The position numbers were made by a program, and so were the translations under genes. Under the pieces are notes generated by a model. That model was not told the DNA's origin. It ran no database searches and worked only from the letters and a program-made list of their open reading frames with translations. DNA of 64,000 nucleotides, taken from positions 1 through 64,000 of the forward strand of contig CAWFGW010000008.1 in assembly GCA_963815495.1 (NCBI GenBank), read 5' to 3'. Source of the stretch: CAWFGW01 sp963815495. GTDB taxonomy: Bacteria; Bacteroidota; Bacteroidia; Cytophagales; JAAEPT01. Shown piece by piece: positions 48,231 to 58,091 of the stretch. Within the stretch, counting starts at the first letter, position 1. Every line of letters begins with the position of its first letter.

Positions 48231-50104
48231 TCTAAGGCTATTCCATCTACCTCACACACCTCTTCGGCTTCCAAACTACCTGTGCATGATAAATTTGATG
48301 AGTTTCCACCTACACACACACCACAGTCATCCAATGATGCTGTTCCAAACGCATCACCATTACAATCCACTGGTGGAATTATTCCCTTTCCGAATAGTAT
48401 CTCATCCAATGAAGCATTACCTGAACCTGTGTATTCTATATATACATCATGCTCATTTTTCAATGCTGAGAAAGCGTTAGGAAGAGTCAATTGATACGAT
48501 TGACCAGCAGTCAAATTTAGAGTTGCCGTTGCGTTAGTTGATCCATTGCGACCATCGATACTGATTTTAAGAGATCCACTAGCGTTACCAGCTGCTTTAA
48601 TCGTAACAGCATTGAATCCACCAGTTCCGAAATCAACATATTCAACTTTTGCCCATGCACCTGGCTTCAATATTGCATTGTTGTCTCCACTAAAGGTAAG
48701 TCCTACTCCATCATCTACACTACCAACTTCAATCACATTTACAGCTGGACGCATCAAATCGACTCTGTCTAATTCAGCAAAACCTGTCCCTAAACGAAAT
48801 ATCAACCTGTTATATCCTTCTTTTAGCGTAACGGGTACCGTTACCGTTTGTCCTTGCGGAAATTGTCCCCAATTTGCTGTAGCAGGATATTGCACCTGTT
48901 GTTCTTGTCCATTAACGGATAAAAAATGACTTGCCGCTCCATCTCCGGCAGCATAGCGAATACGGAGGTTGTAAGTGCCGCCTTGTAATGCGGCTAAATC
49001 AAACCTTACTCTACTATCAGCAAAGTTGATATTTCCGATATAACTGTTGTTGGAAGCACCATTTCCTGTATTCCATGCAGCATTGGTAATTTTGGCATGC
49101 TCGGCTTCATAAGCTTGTCTTCTACCTATGAATGGTTGTGTCAAAATTGGCCATCCATCATCTCCATAAACGATTTCTCTAAAATGTACCCGTGGAAAAT
49201 TACCCTCGTAATAATGATGCACAAAATAATCTCTCCTGTTGTCTTTAAAAACTGAACCATGTCCTGTTCCGATATAACGATCGTAAGCAGATAATACTTC
49301 TGTAGCAGCATTATCACGCATATCGTTGCCGTTTTTATCGCGGTAAGAGCCTGTAATACTTTGTGAACGACCGACCATGGTTCGGTAGGTGCTCTCCGCT
49401 CCTGCACAACATCTATCATAAGCTACAAAAAGGTAATAATAACCATTGTGGAAAACGATAGAAGGTCCTTCAATAGCACCGCCATTACGGTCGGCTAACG
49501 CATATATGGTATTGTTAGCTGAAGTTCGTTTACCCGTATTTGGATTCACCTCAACCATTCGGATACCTGTTTGCCAAAACGAGCCTAACATCATATACCA
49601 TTTTCCGTCTTCAGCTTGTATAATTTCAGGGTCAATCGCATTAAAATTTTGTCCTCTACTTTCAATTACTAATCCCAGATCAGTCCAACCATAATTTGGG
49701 CTATTGGGATTTAAACTATTAGAAACAGCACATCCAATGGCTGAAGTATTAGTCCCAAACTCAGACCCACAATAGTAAGCATAATAACGACCACCCATTT
49801 TTGTAATATGCGGTGCCCAAAGATCACCTAAATTAGGTGTGATGTTTCTCAACCACTGAGGTATAGTATTGAATATACGCCCCGGACTTGACCAGTTCAC
49901 CATATCAGTAGATTGGTACACCCGCATCAGATTGTTAGTAGAAAACATGGTATACCGCCCATCCTCATCACGATAAACGGTAGGGTCATGAATAGGATCC
50001 CTTAATCGGGGTTCGTTCTGAGACCACGGGATTTGTGCTTTTAAGGGTATTGAGGAAAACAGTGTTATAAGAGCTAACAAGATTATGTTTAAAGGTAATT
50101 TCAT
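47648..50104 (-). CDS. GH43 arabinan-degrading enzyme with CBM6/CBM35-like and T9SS domains
   Basis: 818 residues. A signal peptide ends at LKAQ (24). The five-bladed propeller covers about 30-335, with the general base D40 in RDPIHDPTVYRD, D158 in NAIDPEII and the acid E212 in AIEGPSIV. This looks like the endo-alpha-1,5-arabinanase type. A CBM6/CBM35-like module (about 345-465, RQAYEAEHAKITN) is followed by a second beta-sandwich (about 470-585), one Cys-rich linker (FGTASLDDCGVCVGGN), a CBM35-like domain and a type A sorting domain. TTACGLANID has Cys where sister modules have Gly. It removes arabinan from pectin outside the cell. Confidence 0.9.
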   Translation of the reverse strand: MKLPLNIILLALITLFSSIPLKAQIPWSQNEPRLRDPIHDPTVYRDEDGRYTMFSTNNLMRVYQSTDMVNWSSPGRIFNTIPQWLRNITPNLGDLWAPHITKMGGRYYAYYCGSEFGTNTSAIGCAVSNSLNPNSPNYGWTDLGLVIESRGQNFNAIDPEIIQAEDGKWYMMLGSFWQTGIRMVEVNPNTGKRTSANNTIYALADRNGGAIEGPSIVFHNGYYYLFVAYDRCCAGAESTYRTMVGRSQSITGSYRDKNGNDMRDNAATEVLSAYDRYIGTGHGSVFKDNRRDYFVHHYYEGNFPRVHFREIVYGDDGWPILTQPFIGRRQAYEAEHAKITNAAWNTGNGASNNSYIGNINFADSRVRFDLAALQGGTYNLRIRYAAGDGAASHFLSVNGQEQQVQYPATANWGQFPQGQTVTVPVTLKEGYNRLIFRLGTGFAELDRVDLMRPAVNVIEVGSVDDGVGLTFSGDNNAILKPGAWAKVEYVDFGTGGFNAVTIKAAGNASGSLKISIDGRNGSTNATATLNLTAGQSYQLTLPNAFSALKNEHDVYIEYTGSGNASLDEILFGKGIIPPVDCNGDAFGTASLDDCGVCVGGNSSNLSCTGSLEAEEVCEVDGIALESTNNGFTGSGYVNTTNAVGAYASWGVNSATAQTVTFSFRYANGGTTSRDGSISVNGTNVGAIVLAPTGAWTTWQTASVNIQLEKGYNEIVVTATTACGLANIDKLSFSSGVTDAQCGVITTIRTNDLQNISVYPSPTTAILTIKTNDEVNWKLYNQFGQEIQKGESTQLDLSDEVKGVYLLKVNDLMFKVVKQ

Positions 50105-50228
50105 CTGTAAAATAATTAGAGTATAACCAATTCACTTCTAATACATTTTCAATTAAAAAAAGTAATGAATGAATAAAAAAAATGATAGCAGTATCAGTTT
50201 TTAAAGATACACGACCTACGACTTCAAT

Positions 50229-50262
50229 AAAAAAAACTCACCAAATATAATTTGGTGAGTTT
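50229..50262 (-). terminator. Rho-independent terminator after the PL1 gene
   Basis: AAACTCACCAAA and TTTGGTGAGTTT form a perfect 12-bp stem with a 5-nt loop. On the minus strand it is followed by a run of T. It lies 26 nt after the PL1 stop. Confidence 0.9.
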
Positions 50263-50287
50263 CAGATAAAAAAGTTTTTTCTAATTG

Positions 50288-52987
50288 TTATTGTTTAACG
50301 ATTTCATGAGTGGTATTATCCAATTGAAGGATATAGTGCCCATTAGTTAAGTTAGATAAATCTGCTTCAAAACCTTTTCCTCTCATTAATTCCTCTCCTT
50401 TGGAGGAGATTAAAATCCAGTTTTGTTCTCCTTTCCAGTGTACTTTATTCTGCGTAGGATTTGGATATACTCCAGAATCTAAGATAATCTCATCATCAGT
50501 TACGGTAATTAAACACATGGCGTCACTCACTCCAGCTGAAAAGGTAATAAAATCTATATTGGCTAATCCATCCGCGGTAGTCGCTTTAAGCAATAATTCA
50601 TTCTCACCTGATTTTAAGTCTATGGTTGTTGTCACACTGTTCCAGGAGTGCCACTCTTCTGTAGTAGGCAGTAACAAATTACCTATTGAAACTCCATTAA
50701 TCATTATCTCACCATCCCTCGAAGATTCTCCCCCATTCGCATAACGAAAAGTAAGTGTAGCCGTTTGGGCAGTAGTACTGTTTAACACCCATGAAATGGA
50801 AGAACCCAGCGCATTGTCTGTGTTCACAAAGCCCGCTCCAGAAAATCCTTGGTTAATACTTTCTAAGGCAATTCCATCGACAGTACATGCCTCCTCTGCT
50901 TCCAAACTAGACACACAAGGTTTAAATAAACTATTTCCCCCTACACATACGTCACAATCGTCCAGATAAGCTGTTCCATTGACATCCCCATTACAATCCT
51001 TAGTGCAAGCCGTTTTTCCAGTTGTTCCACCCACACACTCATCACACTCATCTATATATGCATCGCCACCAATTGTTCCATTACAATCTGCCGAGCAATC
51101 ACTCGCATATAAGCTTGTATTAGTAAATATAATTTGATCAATATTAGGAGCCCCATCCGCAGTAGTGGAAGTGAGTACCAGTTTGTTCACTCCCTTAACT
51201 AAATTAACCGAAATTTTCGTAGTGACCCAAGTCGTCCATGCTCCTGTGGGGGTACCAGCTAGTGTTGTTTGTTGAGTACCATTTATAGCTACAGATACAC
51301 CTCTAGCTGCAGTACTCCCGTTAGCATAACGAACACCCAAGGTAGCTGTTTGAGCAAGATCCGAAACCAAATACCAAGCGGCATTTGATCCGATGGCATT
51401 GTCTAAATTTAAATAGCCTTCTCCATGAAAGCCGAGGTTTTTGTCTTCAAATATACCGACAGCGTCACAAAAATCTTCCCCTTCTAACGCACTAGTGCAT
51501 GCCACTATACCCGTAGTTCCCCCTGCACAAGTACCACAATCATCCACGAGTGCTTTTCCATCTTTTACTCCGTTGCAATCAAGGTAACAGGCTTTTTGTC
51601 CTGTCGTACCTCCTACACACGTTTGACAATCATCCAAGTAAGCTTCACCATTTTCTACGCCATTGCAGTCTATAACAGGTCCTACATTACAGTCATCGCT
51701 TTCACCGACCAAACAGCTTAAATATTCTTCAATGTTGGTATAACCATCGTTGTCATCGTCACCTTTATCATCCGCTACGTTGGGGTTTAGCCCTCTGCTT
51801 TGCTCCCACTCATTGGGCATACCATCACGGTCAGTATCTAAAGGCGGTGTGCCATTGGCTACGATACCCACATTTCCCGGAATTCCATTATCAGACTCCC
51901 GTTTGATAATTTGTCCTTTGGTGCCATACGAGCGAACTTCATTCATCAAGAACTTATCTACCGCATCATGTGGTCGTGATGCTCCGGCATTTACCAACAC
52001 ATAATCTAACGCTTCTTTTGCCGGCATTACTTTTTTCATGCCATCGTAATTGTAGGCCGTATTAACTTTTGTAGCTGTCTTGTAATCGGTTAATAAGCTG
52101 GGATCAAACACACCATTTTTATTGGCGTCTACCCAGTTATCGGCACCATACACACGGAAAGAAGGTGTCGTTCCGGTGATGTGTGAGTTTGAACTACTCG
52201 AAGGACCGTAAATAAACGTGTTCCCCACGGCATTGACTTCTGATACCCCTTCACTAGAACCCATAATATACCCATTCGAACCCCAGTTATACATCACGCA
52301 GTTCATGACTTCATGGGTGCCTTTTCCTTTGGGGTTTCGGGTTTCGTTATCAATATAAAGGGAACGGATGACCGACCATTTACCACTTTGCATTAAGCCA
52401 CCCGTGGAGTGACCAACGATATCAATACCTTGTCCGATGATGCAATCCTGAAAGGTGATGTTGTCGATGTTGGAGCCGTTGACATCTACCGTACCATCCC
52501 ACCCCCAACTGATGGAGACGTGGTCAAAAATATAGTTTTGTCCGTCTGAAATCCCTAAAGCATCTTTTCTGTAATCGCCATTTTCACCCATACGAATGCG
52601 TATGTAGCGGATAATGCTGTTGCCCGAACTGCTGTTGAGCGCCACACCGTTGCCATAAATAGTAATGCCATCACCTGGTGCGGTTTGCCCAGCGATGTAA
52701 ATATTTTTTTGAACAACAAGCCGTGAAGTGATGTTGATAATTCCTCCTACATCAAAAACGACAATGCGGTTGGGTTTGCTGATGGCGTCTCTCAATGAAC
52801 CCGCCCCAGCATCGTTAAGGTTAGTGACATGCACCACTTCACCACCTCTACCGCCAGTAGCAAAACGCCCAAAACCTTCAGCACTTGGGAAAGCTAAGGT
52901 TTGAGAAAAGGCTTTTACACTTAATATGAAAAATGCGGTTATCCATAAAAACACGATAAAGGCAGCTTTATTTTTTTGAATTTCCAT
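50288..52987 (-). CDS. PL1-type pectate lyase with two CBM35-like modules and T9SS domain
   Basis: 899 residues. A signal peptide ends near KAFSQ (about 29). The PL1 beta-helix covers about 30-335: FPSAEGFGRFATGGRGGEVV opens it, then SLRDAISKPNRIVVFDVGG, YIAGQTAPGDGI and DHVSISWGWDGTVDV. An Asp-rich calcium-type segment follows (about 383-425, DTDRDGMPNEWEQ and DDDNDGYTNIEEYL). Four Cys-rich linkers of about 28 residues surround two CBM35-like domains (about 505-630 and 695-820). A type A sorting domain ends the protein. It cleaves homogalacturonan by beta-elimination. Its upstream region abuts the IS110-family element. Confidence 0.92.
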   Translation of the reverse strand: MEIQKNKAAFIVFLWITAFFILSVKAFSQTLAFPSAEGFGRFATGGRGGEVVHVTNLNDAGAGSLRDAISKPNRIVVFDVGGIINITSRLVVQKNIYIAGQTAPGDGITIYGNGVALNSSSGNSIIRYIRIRMGENGDYRKDALGISDGQNYIFDHVSISWGWDGTVDVNGSNIDNITFQDCIIGQGIDIVGHSTGGLMQSGKWSVIRSLYIDNETRNPKGKGTHEVMNCVMYNWGSNGYIMGSSEGVSEVNAVGNTFIYGPSSSSNSHITGTTPSFRVYGADNWVDANKNGVFDPSLLTDYKTATKVNTAYNYDGMKKVMPAKEALDYVLVNAGASRPHDAVDKFLMNEVRSYGTKGQIIKRESDNGIPGNVGIVANGTPPLDTDRDGMPNEWEQSRGLNPNVADDKGDDDNDGYTNIEEYLSCLVGESDDCNVGPVIDCNGVENGEAYLDDCQTCVGGTTGQKACYLDCNGVKDGKALVDDCGTCAGGTTGIVACTSALEGEDFCDAVGIFEDKNLGFHGEGYLNLDNAIGSNAAWYLVSDLAQTATLGVRYANGSTAARGVSVAINGTQQTTLAGTPTGAWTTWVTTKISVNLVKGVNKLVLTSTTADGAPNIDQIIFTNTSLYASDCSADCNGTIGGDAYIDECDECVGGTTGKTACTKDCNGDVNGTAYLDDCDVCVGGNSLFKPCVSSLEAEEACTVDGIALESINQGFSGAGFVNTDNALGSSISWVLNSTTAQTATLTFRYANGGESSRDGEIMINGVSIGNLLLPTTEEWHSWNSVTTTIDLKSGENELLLKATTADGLANIDFITFSAGVSDAMCLITVTDDEIILDSGVYPNPTQNKVHWKGEQNWILISSKGEELMRGKGFEADLSNLTNGHYILQLDNTTHEIVKQ

Positions 52988-53158
52988 ATGCTATTTTTTA
53001 CTAAGAACATATGAGAAATCAGAAAGTAACCTTTTATGATTCTATTTTTTGGTCTGATGTATTGAGTTATAAAAGGAGTGATTCTAAGTGAGTTTTTTCC
53101 CCGCTCAGGTACTGTGTTAAAATACAACTGAAAGGATATAAATATTTTATTATTAATT

Positions 53159-54295
53159 TTAAGAACCGAAAGAAGTCTTCAGTCGATTATCGAACCGAAG
53201 TCTATCTAGTGTAGAGCAGGCAATAGCCTGTTCTACTATTTTCTCCTTTGGAGAAATACCGAAAGAAGCCTTAATCTCATAATCACCCGATGTCAAATTA
53301 GGATTGTATACTTCTCCTGATTTCCATAATGCATATATTAAGAGTAGTAGTTTGCGTTGTACAGCAACTACACCAATCATTTTAGATTTATTCCTTTCGT
53401 TTATTCGGTTATAAAAGGCTCCAAGTCTTTCATCATGTCTAATAGCACTTAGAGCTGGATAGTGTAAAGCCTTCCGGATAAACTTATTTCCCTTTTTAGA
53501 TATTCTTTTTCTTGCATTAAGAGAAGTTCCAGACTGTCTTTCTACCACATCATAACCACAATAACTCACTAGCTGTTTTCGGTTTTTTATTAATGCAAAT
53601 CCGTTTGTTTCCGCTAAAATTATTAGAATAGTGAGTTGTCCAACTCCTTTTATAGAGGTTATCTTTTTCACTTTTTCATTCAGCTCACTATCTACTTTTA
53701 AGAGTTCATCTATTTCTTGCATTATCTCACCCAATTGTTTTTCAATAAATCTAATTCTCTTTTCTGCCCTTTTCATTGATGATGAATTAAACTGAAAGGC
53801 TGCTTTTTTGCTGTGCAGTTGATTATTGATTTGAATTTTTTCTTTTAAGAGTTCCTCACGTTCTCTTAAGAGTTGTTTGATATATCTTAAGTTTTCTGAA
53901 GGTGGAGACCACGCGTCTAATTTACGTTCAACGGCAAATTGAGCAATGACTTTTGCATCAATAGCATCGTTTTTGGATTTTACATTAAGTGTTTTAGCAA
54001 AGTGGACTACTTTGTTTGGTAATAAGACAGCTACTTTCTTTTTTTCGCTAGATAGAAAATAAGCAAGTTTTTCAAAATAAACTCCTGTTGCTTCCATTGC
54101 AAAAAGTGTATCAAGATCCCTTGATAAAAACTTTTCCGTCCATTTGAGAAAGTTGTTAAACCCTAGTTTTTTGTTTGCGAAAGACTTAGAGGATAAAATA
54201 ACAGAATTTTGATCCTCATCTATGGAACATATAGCAGCCATAAATGAATCTGCGGAAATATCAATTCCCACTGCTTGTCGAATAGTTTTTTTCAT
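53159..54295 (-). mobile_element. IS110-family transposase gene
   Basis: 378 residues. The N-terminal DEDD (RuvC-like) domain starts AVGIDISADSFMAA and includes FAMEATGVYFEKLAYFL and KNDAIDAKVIAQFA. The C-terminal transposase_20 domain has ITSIKGVGQLTILIILAETNGF and QLVSYCGYDVVERQSGTSLN with the catalytic Ser region. Complete and intact. IS110 enzymes are recombinases that leave no target duplication and, in studied members, are guided by a bridge RNA from the element's own non-coding end. Inserted between the PL1 and GH39-like genes. Confidence 0.93.
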
Positions 54296-54627
54296 GATAC
54301 TAACAATTAAAGTTCTCTTGCCTTCTCTCGTGTGAATACAGGATTATATCCATAATAAATATTCCTGTGGTACTGTTCTGGCTTTTAGAACTGGTTATCA
54401 AATAGGACAAGGAAAAACCTGAGGGACGATATCGGAAACCCGTATCTAGAGTCACCCAATCTCTTGCCCTATTTAAATATCAGAAAATTATATTATTTTT
54501 CTTATCACCAAACATACGAGAGTTACTCAATAGAGAATACTGATTTAAAAACTAGTACCCACATAGCGAAAGGTTAAGCGGAGCGGTCCTTGTGCCATTG
54601 GGTGAGTTTCTTTACATGTTAATTGAA
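54296..54627 (-). ncRNA. Non-coding left end of the IS110 element, candidate bridge-RNA region
   Basis: About 330 bp upstream of the transposase with no gene. In the IS110 group this is where the bridge RNA is encoded. The segment 54300-54480 has short G/C-containing blocks able to pair, but I cannot fold it by eye or place the loops. The element's outer end is not defined. Confidence 0.4.
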
Positions 54628-54656
54628 TTACCCCACTACTTCATGTAGTGGGGATT
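54628..54656 (-). terminator. Hairpin after the GH39-like gene
   Basis: CCCCACTAC and GTAGTGGGG form a perfect 9-bp stem with a 5-nt loop, 21 nt beyond the stop. The following T run is weak. Confidence 0.65.
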
Positions 54657-54674
54657 TATATTTATATAAAATTT

Positions 54675-57236
54675 CTATTCTTTAATCACTTTGTGTGATT
54701 GATTGTTGATGATAATAAAATATACTCCAGAAGAATAATCACTAATATTTACAGTAGTTCCGTTCCCATTCATTAATTCGACACCGAAAACATCTAACAA
54801 TCTCCAAGGCGTTTCCTGAGAAATATTAACCGTTGAGGCTGTTGGGTTGGGATAAATAGATAAACCAGCATCTTCCATACCCATACTGTTTCCAGTTATA
54901 GGAGAAATTTCAATCGAAATAGTCGTTTCGCTCGTAGCTCCTTGATCATCTTCTGCAACCGCTCTAAGTGTATGACTTCCCACAGAAAGGTTGTTAAAAA
55001 CTGCGTCTTCTGGGTGATCCGAGTGGTTCCAATCGTAAGGAGCTAAAGTTTCCTGACGGATGAATGTTCCATCAAGGTAGAGCTTCACATTTGCTATACT
55101 ACCATTGGTATTTGGGTCTGAGGCAGCCACATTTATTACCACTGATGTCCCTTCGTCAAATATCTGGTTATTAACAGGTTTAGTAAAACTAAGGAGTGGT
55201 TTTTTATTCGCCTCAATGACAGTTACGGTCAACGTAGCTTCTCCAGTAGCTCCTTGTTTATCCGTTATTATTAACTTCAATACATGTGTCCCTAGTGATA
55301 GATTGTCTAACACATCGTCTTCTACTATCGTTGCATTGTGGTTCCACTCATACGGTGCTACGATTTCTTGTCTTATTAGTGTTCCATCAAGGAGTAGTTG
55401 TACATTCGATATATCTTCTAGTCCATTAGCATCTGTGGCATTGGCTAGTACATTAAAAGGCGTATAACCTTCAGTAAGTGTGAGGTTGCTAGTAGGGGTG
55501 CTAAAGGCAACTTGAGGTGCTTCATTTTGTTGATTACATGCTTCGCAGCTAAACTCAAATTTTCTAAAAGAAAATGAAAACAAGCTGGTTCCTATTGCTA
55601 TTTCCGAACCGTTACTATTACCATCAGAGCGTGCTACCGTGGTTGTCTGCAACCAACCTCCGAACCCATATTTCAAATGGCCATCATAATCCCTGTATCG
55701 GTTATTATATATATCATCTTTCAGTACACGTGATGCTTCTCCCAATCTCTGTCCCACTTCTGTCCCATCAATGTACCAGCTGTTTTGGAAAAACGGTTCA
55801 TTTGTAAAACTTTGTAATTTATTATGAGACCGTGTATACTGTGCTGTACGATAGCGTACCGTAGTTCCAACAGGTAAATCAGTTATCAGTGATAAAGTAA
55901 CATCCTGAGCCGCGACATAATTAGTTGACTCTTCGTTGTAATTATAAATCAGTGCTTCGATGGTTTTTGACCCTTCGTTAAATGAAAAAATACCATCGAT
56001 GATGTTAGAAGCATGGTCTGGTTTTCCACTAACTCGTGTTTCGTAACGTGTATTCCCAACCATTGACAACAACTCGCTATTTGCAATATCATCTTTAACA
56101 TTTTTATACTGCAGCCAACGGTGAATTTGATTTAATTCCTTATGCCTATAGAAAAGGTTTGACATAGCAATATGAGCTACTTCACCATGAGAAGATTCTG
56201 ATTTGAGGGTTGCAAAACGTCCATCTGGTGACCTAAAAGAGGCGGTAGCTTTAAACTCCTCCAAGTTAATTTCGGTATTATCATCCCACTGTGGGTGATT
56301 GACAAGTGCAGCAATAGAATGTTGATAATATGATTCTGAAACATCAAATGAACCTGGTCTATCAAACTGTATATAATAAGACAGTCCCCAAGAATCAATT
56401 CTAAGATTATTTTTAGCACAGTGATTTAAGATTTCTCTGTGAAAAGACACAAATGGCTCTCCTTTGTAATTTACTCCTCTATGACTAACAGCCCGATAAT
56501 TCGGCTCTCTAGTATGTACGCCCACGTGAGCATTGGGCACTACCTTCCTTATCGCTCTCATCGAAACATCAAGGTAGGCGACAAAATCTTCAGCCGTACC
56601 TTTCCAGTGACCTGGGCTTTCTATCTCAGAACCTACTCTAAAACGCCATTTTCTCACTCGTTGGATTCCATATTCATCCACTAAAGTTTGCATCAAAGCC
56701 TCTACATATTGGCGATACTCGGTCATATCAGAGGGTGGCAAAGCATTCCCATATTGTTCTACTTCTTCAAACTTTCGAAAATGAACACCATCGTAATTGT
56801 ATTTATCTAACTCCACAAACGTATAACCACGTTGAAAACACCATGGCACATTATCGATCACAAGTTGGTATATTTCATCACCATGCTCTTCAGCTTTGTC
56901 GATTACACGCAATAAACGACTAAAATCATACACATAATCATTGGCTGCATTACTCCACCGAACCATGTCGTAGTCTAAATCTTTTGTGCCACTGCCTACC
57001 CCACCTGAAAGCCTTATGACATTCATTTTCAAATCTGGGCGAATTTGTGCGTCATCTCTGCTTCCCTCATACGTTGGAGCAATGTCGTTTGCTACCTGCC
57101 ATACATCGTGCAAAGGTGCTTTTTTATCCACCTGAGATATGAAATTAGTTGATAGATTCACTTGTGCATGGGTAGTGAATACATGAAGCATGACTAATAA
57201 CATACATGCTATTTTTTGGTTGTAAAAACTTCTCAT
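54675..57236 (-). CDS. Putative clan-A (GH39-like) glycoside hydrolase with two Ig-like modules and T9SS domain
   Basis: 853 residues. A signal peptide ends at TTHAQ (25). A TIM-barrel-like region covers about 26-420; WRFRVGSEIESPGHW places a candidate acid/base at E204, and INLEEFKA gives candidate nucleophiles E326 or E327. A beta-rich part follows (about 420-570). Two cadherin/Ig-like repeats (about 575-675 and 685-785) share IRQE and APYEWNH or APYDWNH. A type A sorting domain ends it (IYPNPTAST). GH39 and GH86-type enzymes share this look, so the substrate could be xylan, agar or another polymer. The residue before E204 is Ser, not the usual Asn. Confidence 0.65.
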   Translation of the reverse strand: MRSFYNQKIACMLLVMLHVFTTHAQVNLSTNFISQVDKKAPLHDVWQVANDIAPTYEGSRDDAQIRPDLKMNVIRLSGGVGSGTKDLDYDMVRWSNAANDYVYDFSRLLRVIDKAEEHGDEIYQLVIDNVPWCFQRGYTFVELDKYNYDGVHFRKFEEVEQYGNALPPSDMTEYRQYVEALMQTLVDEYGIQRVRKWRFRVGSEIESPGHWKGTAEDFVAYLDVSMRAIRKVVPNAHVGVHTREPNYRAVSHRGVNYKGEPFVSFHREILNHCAKNNLRIDSWGLSYYIQFDRPGSFDVSESYYQHSIAALVNHPQWDDNTEINLEEFKATASFRSPDGRFATLKSESSHGEVAHIAMSNLFYRHKELNQIHRWLQYKNVKDDIANSELLSMVGNTRYETRVSGKPDHASNIIDGIFSFNEGSKTIEALIYNYNEESTNYVAAQDVTLSLITDLPVGTTVRYRTAQYTRSHNKLQSFTNEPFFQNSWYIDGTEVGQRLGEASRVLKDDIYNNRYRDYDGHLKYGFGGWLQTTTVARSDGNSNGSEIAIGTSLFSFSFRKFEFSCEACNQQNEAPQVAFSTPTSNLTLTEGYTPFNVLANATDANGLEDISNVQLLLDGTLIRQEIVAPYEWNHNATIVEDDVLDNLSLGTHVLKLIITDKQGATGEATLTVTVIEANKKPLLSFTKPVNNQIFDEGTSVVINVAASDPNTNGSIANVKLYLDGTFIRQETLAPYDWNHSDHPEDAVFNNLSVGSHTLRAVAEDDQGATSETTISIEISPITGNSMGMEDAGLSIYPNPTASTVNISQETPWRLLDVFGVELMNGNGTTVNISDYSSGVYFIIINNQSHKVIKE

Positions 57237-57324
57237 ATATAACTTCTTTTATGTTAGTTTACAAGACAAACTAAGTAGTTGAAAAGTGAACATTCCTTCT
57301 AAAAAAATTTTTAAGACAGGAAAT

Positions 57325-57520
57325 CCCGCTAGGTCGCATATAACGAAGTGACATGCGATCTCATCTTTTATAGCATTTGTAATGCGGTTTTTGCTACTAT
57401 AGATTATGTATATAGTACTGTTAAAAATTATTGTAGGAAATTAAGAGGTTGAAGTTGAGCCATTGTAAATGTATTATAAATACACATAAAGAGAGGTCGC
57501 AATGCAATTGCGACCTAGCC
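57325..57520. mobile_element. Non-autonomous derivative of the RAYT element, copy 1
   Basis: About 196 bp. The left end (CCCGCTAGGTCGCATATAAC and on through the GCATTTGTAATGC hairpin) and the right end (last about 70 bp of the transposase ORF plus GTCGCAATGCAATTGCGACC) match the full element at 58092-58785. The middle about 500 bp is missing, with the join near AGATTATG. The ends are inverted (GCTAGGTCGC and GCGACCTAGC). Confidence 0.85.
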
Positions 57521-57650
57521 TAGTTTAATTAACTGTATTTAGTTTTTTAGTTATTTTAGACGGGTATATTAAAGCTATATGATCAATACTTATATTTGAG
57601 TATTAGTAATAATTAGAAATACATGACAGATTTACTCTTATGGGAAAGCA

Positions 57651-57688
57651 CCCGCTAGGTCGCATATAACGAAGTGACATTCGACTCA
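57651..57688. repeat. Solitary left end of the RAYT element
   Basis: Only the first about 38 bp (CCCGCTAGGTCGCATATAAC onward) is present; it then diverges. Same orientation as the other copies. Confidence 0.75.
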
Positions 57689-57765
57689 GAGGTTATCCCG
57701 AGATAATAATTGGTCATTAAATTTTTCAAAAAAAGTAGTTGAAGAATATAAAAAATTCATCTACC

Positions 57766-57962
57766 CCCGCTAGGTCGCATATAACGAAGTGACATGCGAT
57801 CTCATCTTTTATAGCATTTGGAATGCGGTTTTTGCTACAGGAGATTATGTATATAGTAGTGTCAAAAATTATTGTAGGGAATTAAGTAGTTGAAGTTGAG
57901 CTATTTTAATTGTATTATAAATACACATAAAGATGAGGTCGCAATGCAATTGCGACATAGCG
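57766..57962. mobile_element. Non-autonomous derivative of the RAYT element, copy 2
   Basis: About 197 bp, almost the same as copy 1 and with the same internal join, so both came from one deleted ancestor. The right end reads GCGACATAGC, with one change from the terminal repeat. Confidence 0.85.
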
Positions 57963-58091
57963 TAAAATAATAACACAATGAAAAAAAACCGCTATATCAC
58001 CATATGGTGATATGGTATCTAAAATGAGTGACTTTAATGACAATGATAAGGTTATGATTTCTGAACTACCCAAAAAAAGCATTACAACCAT

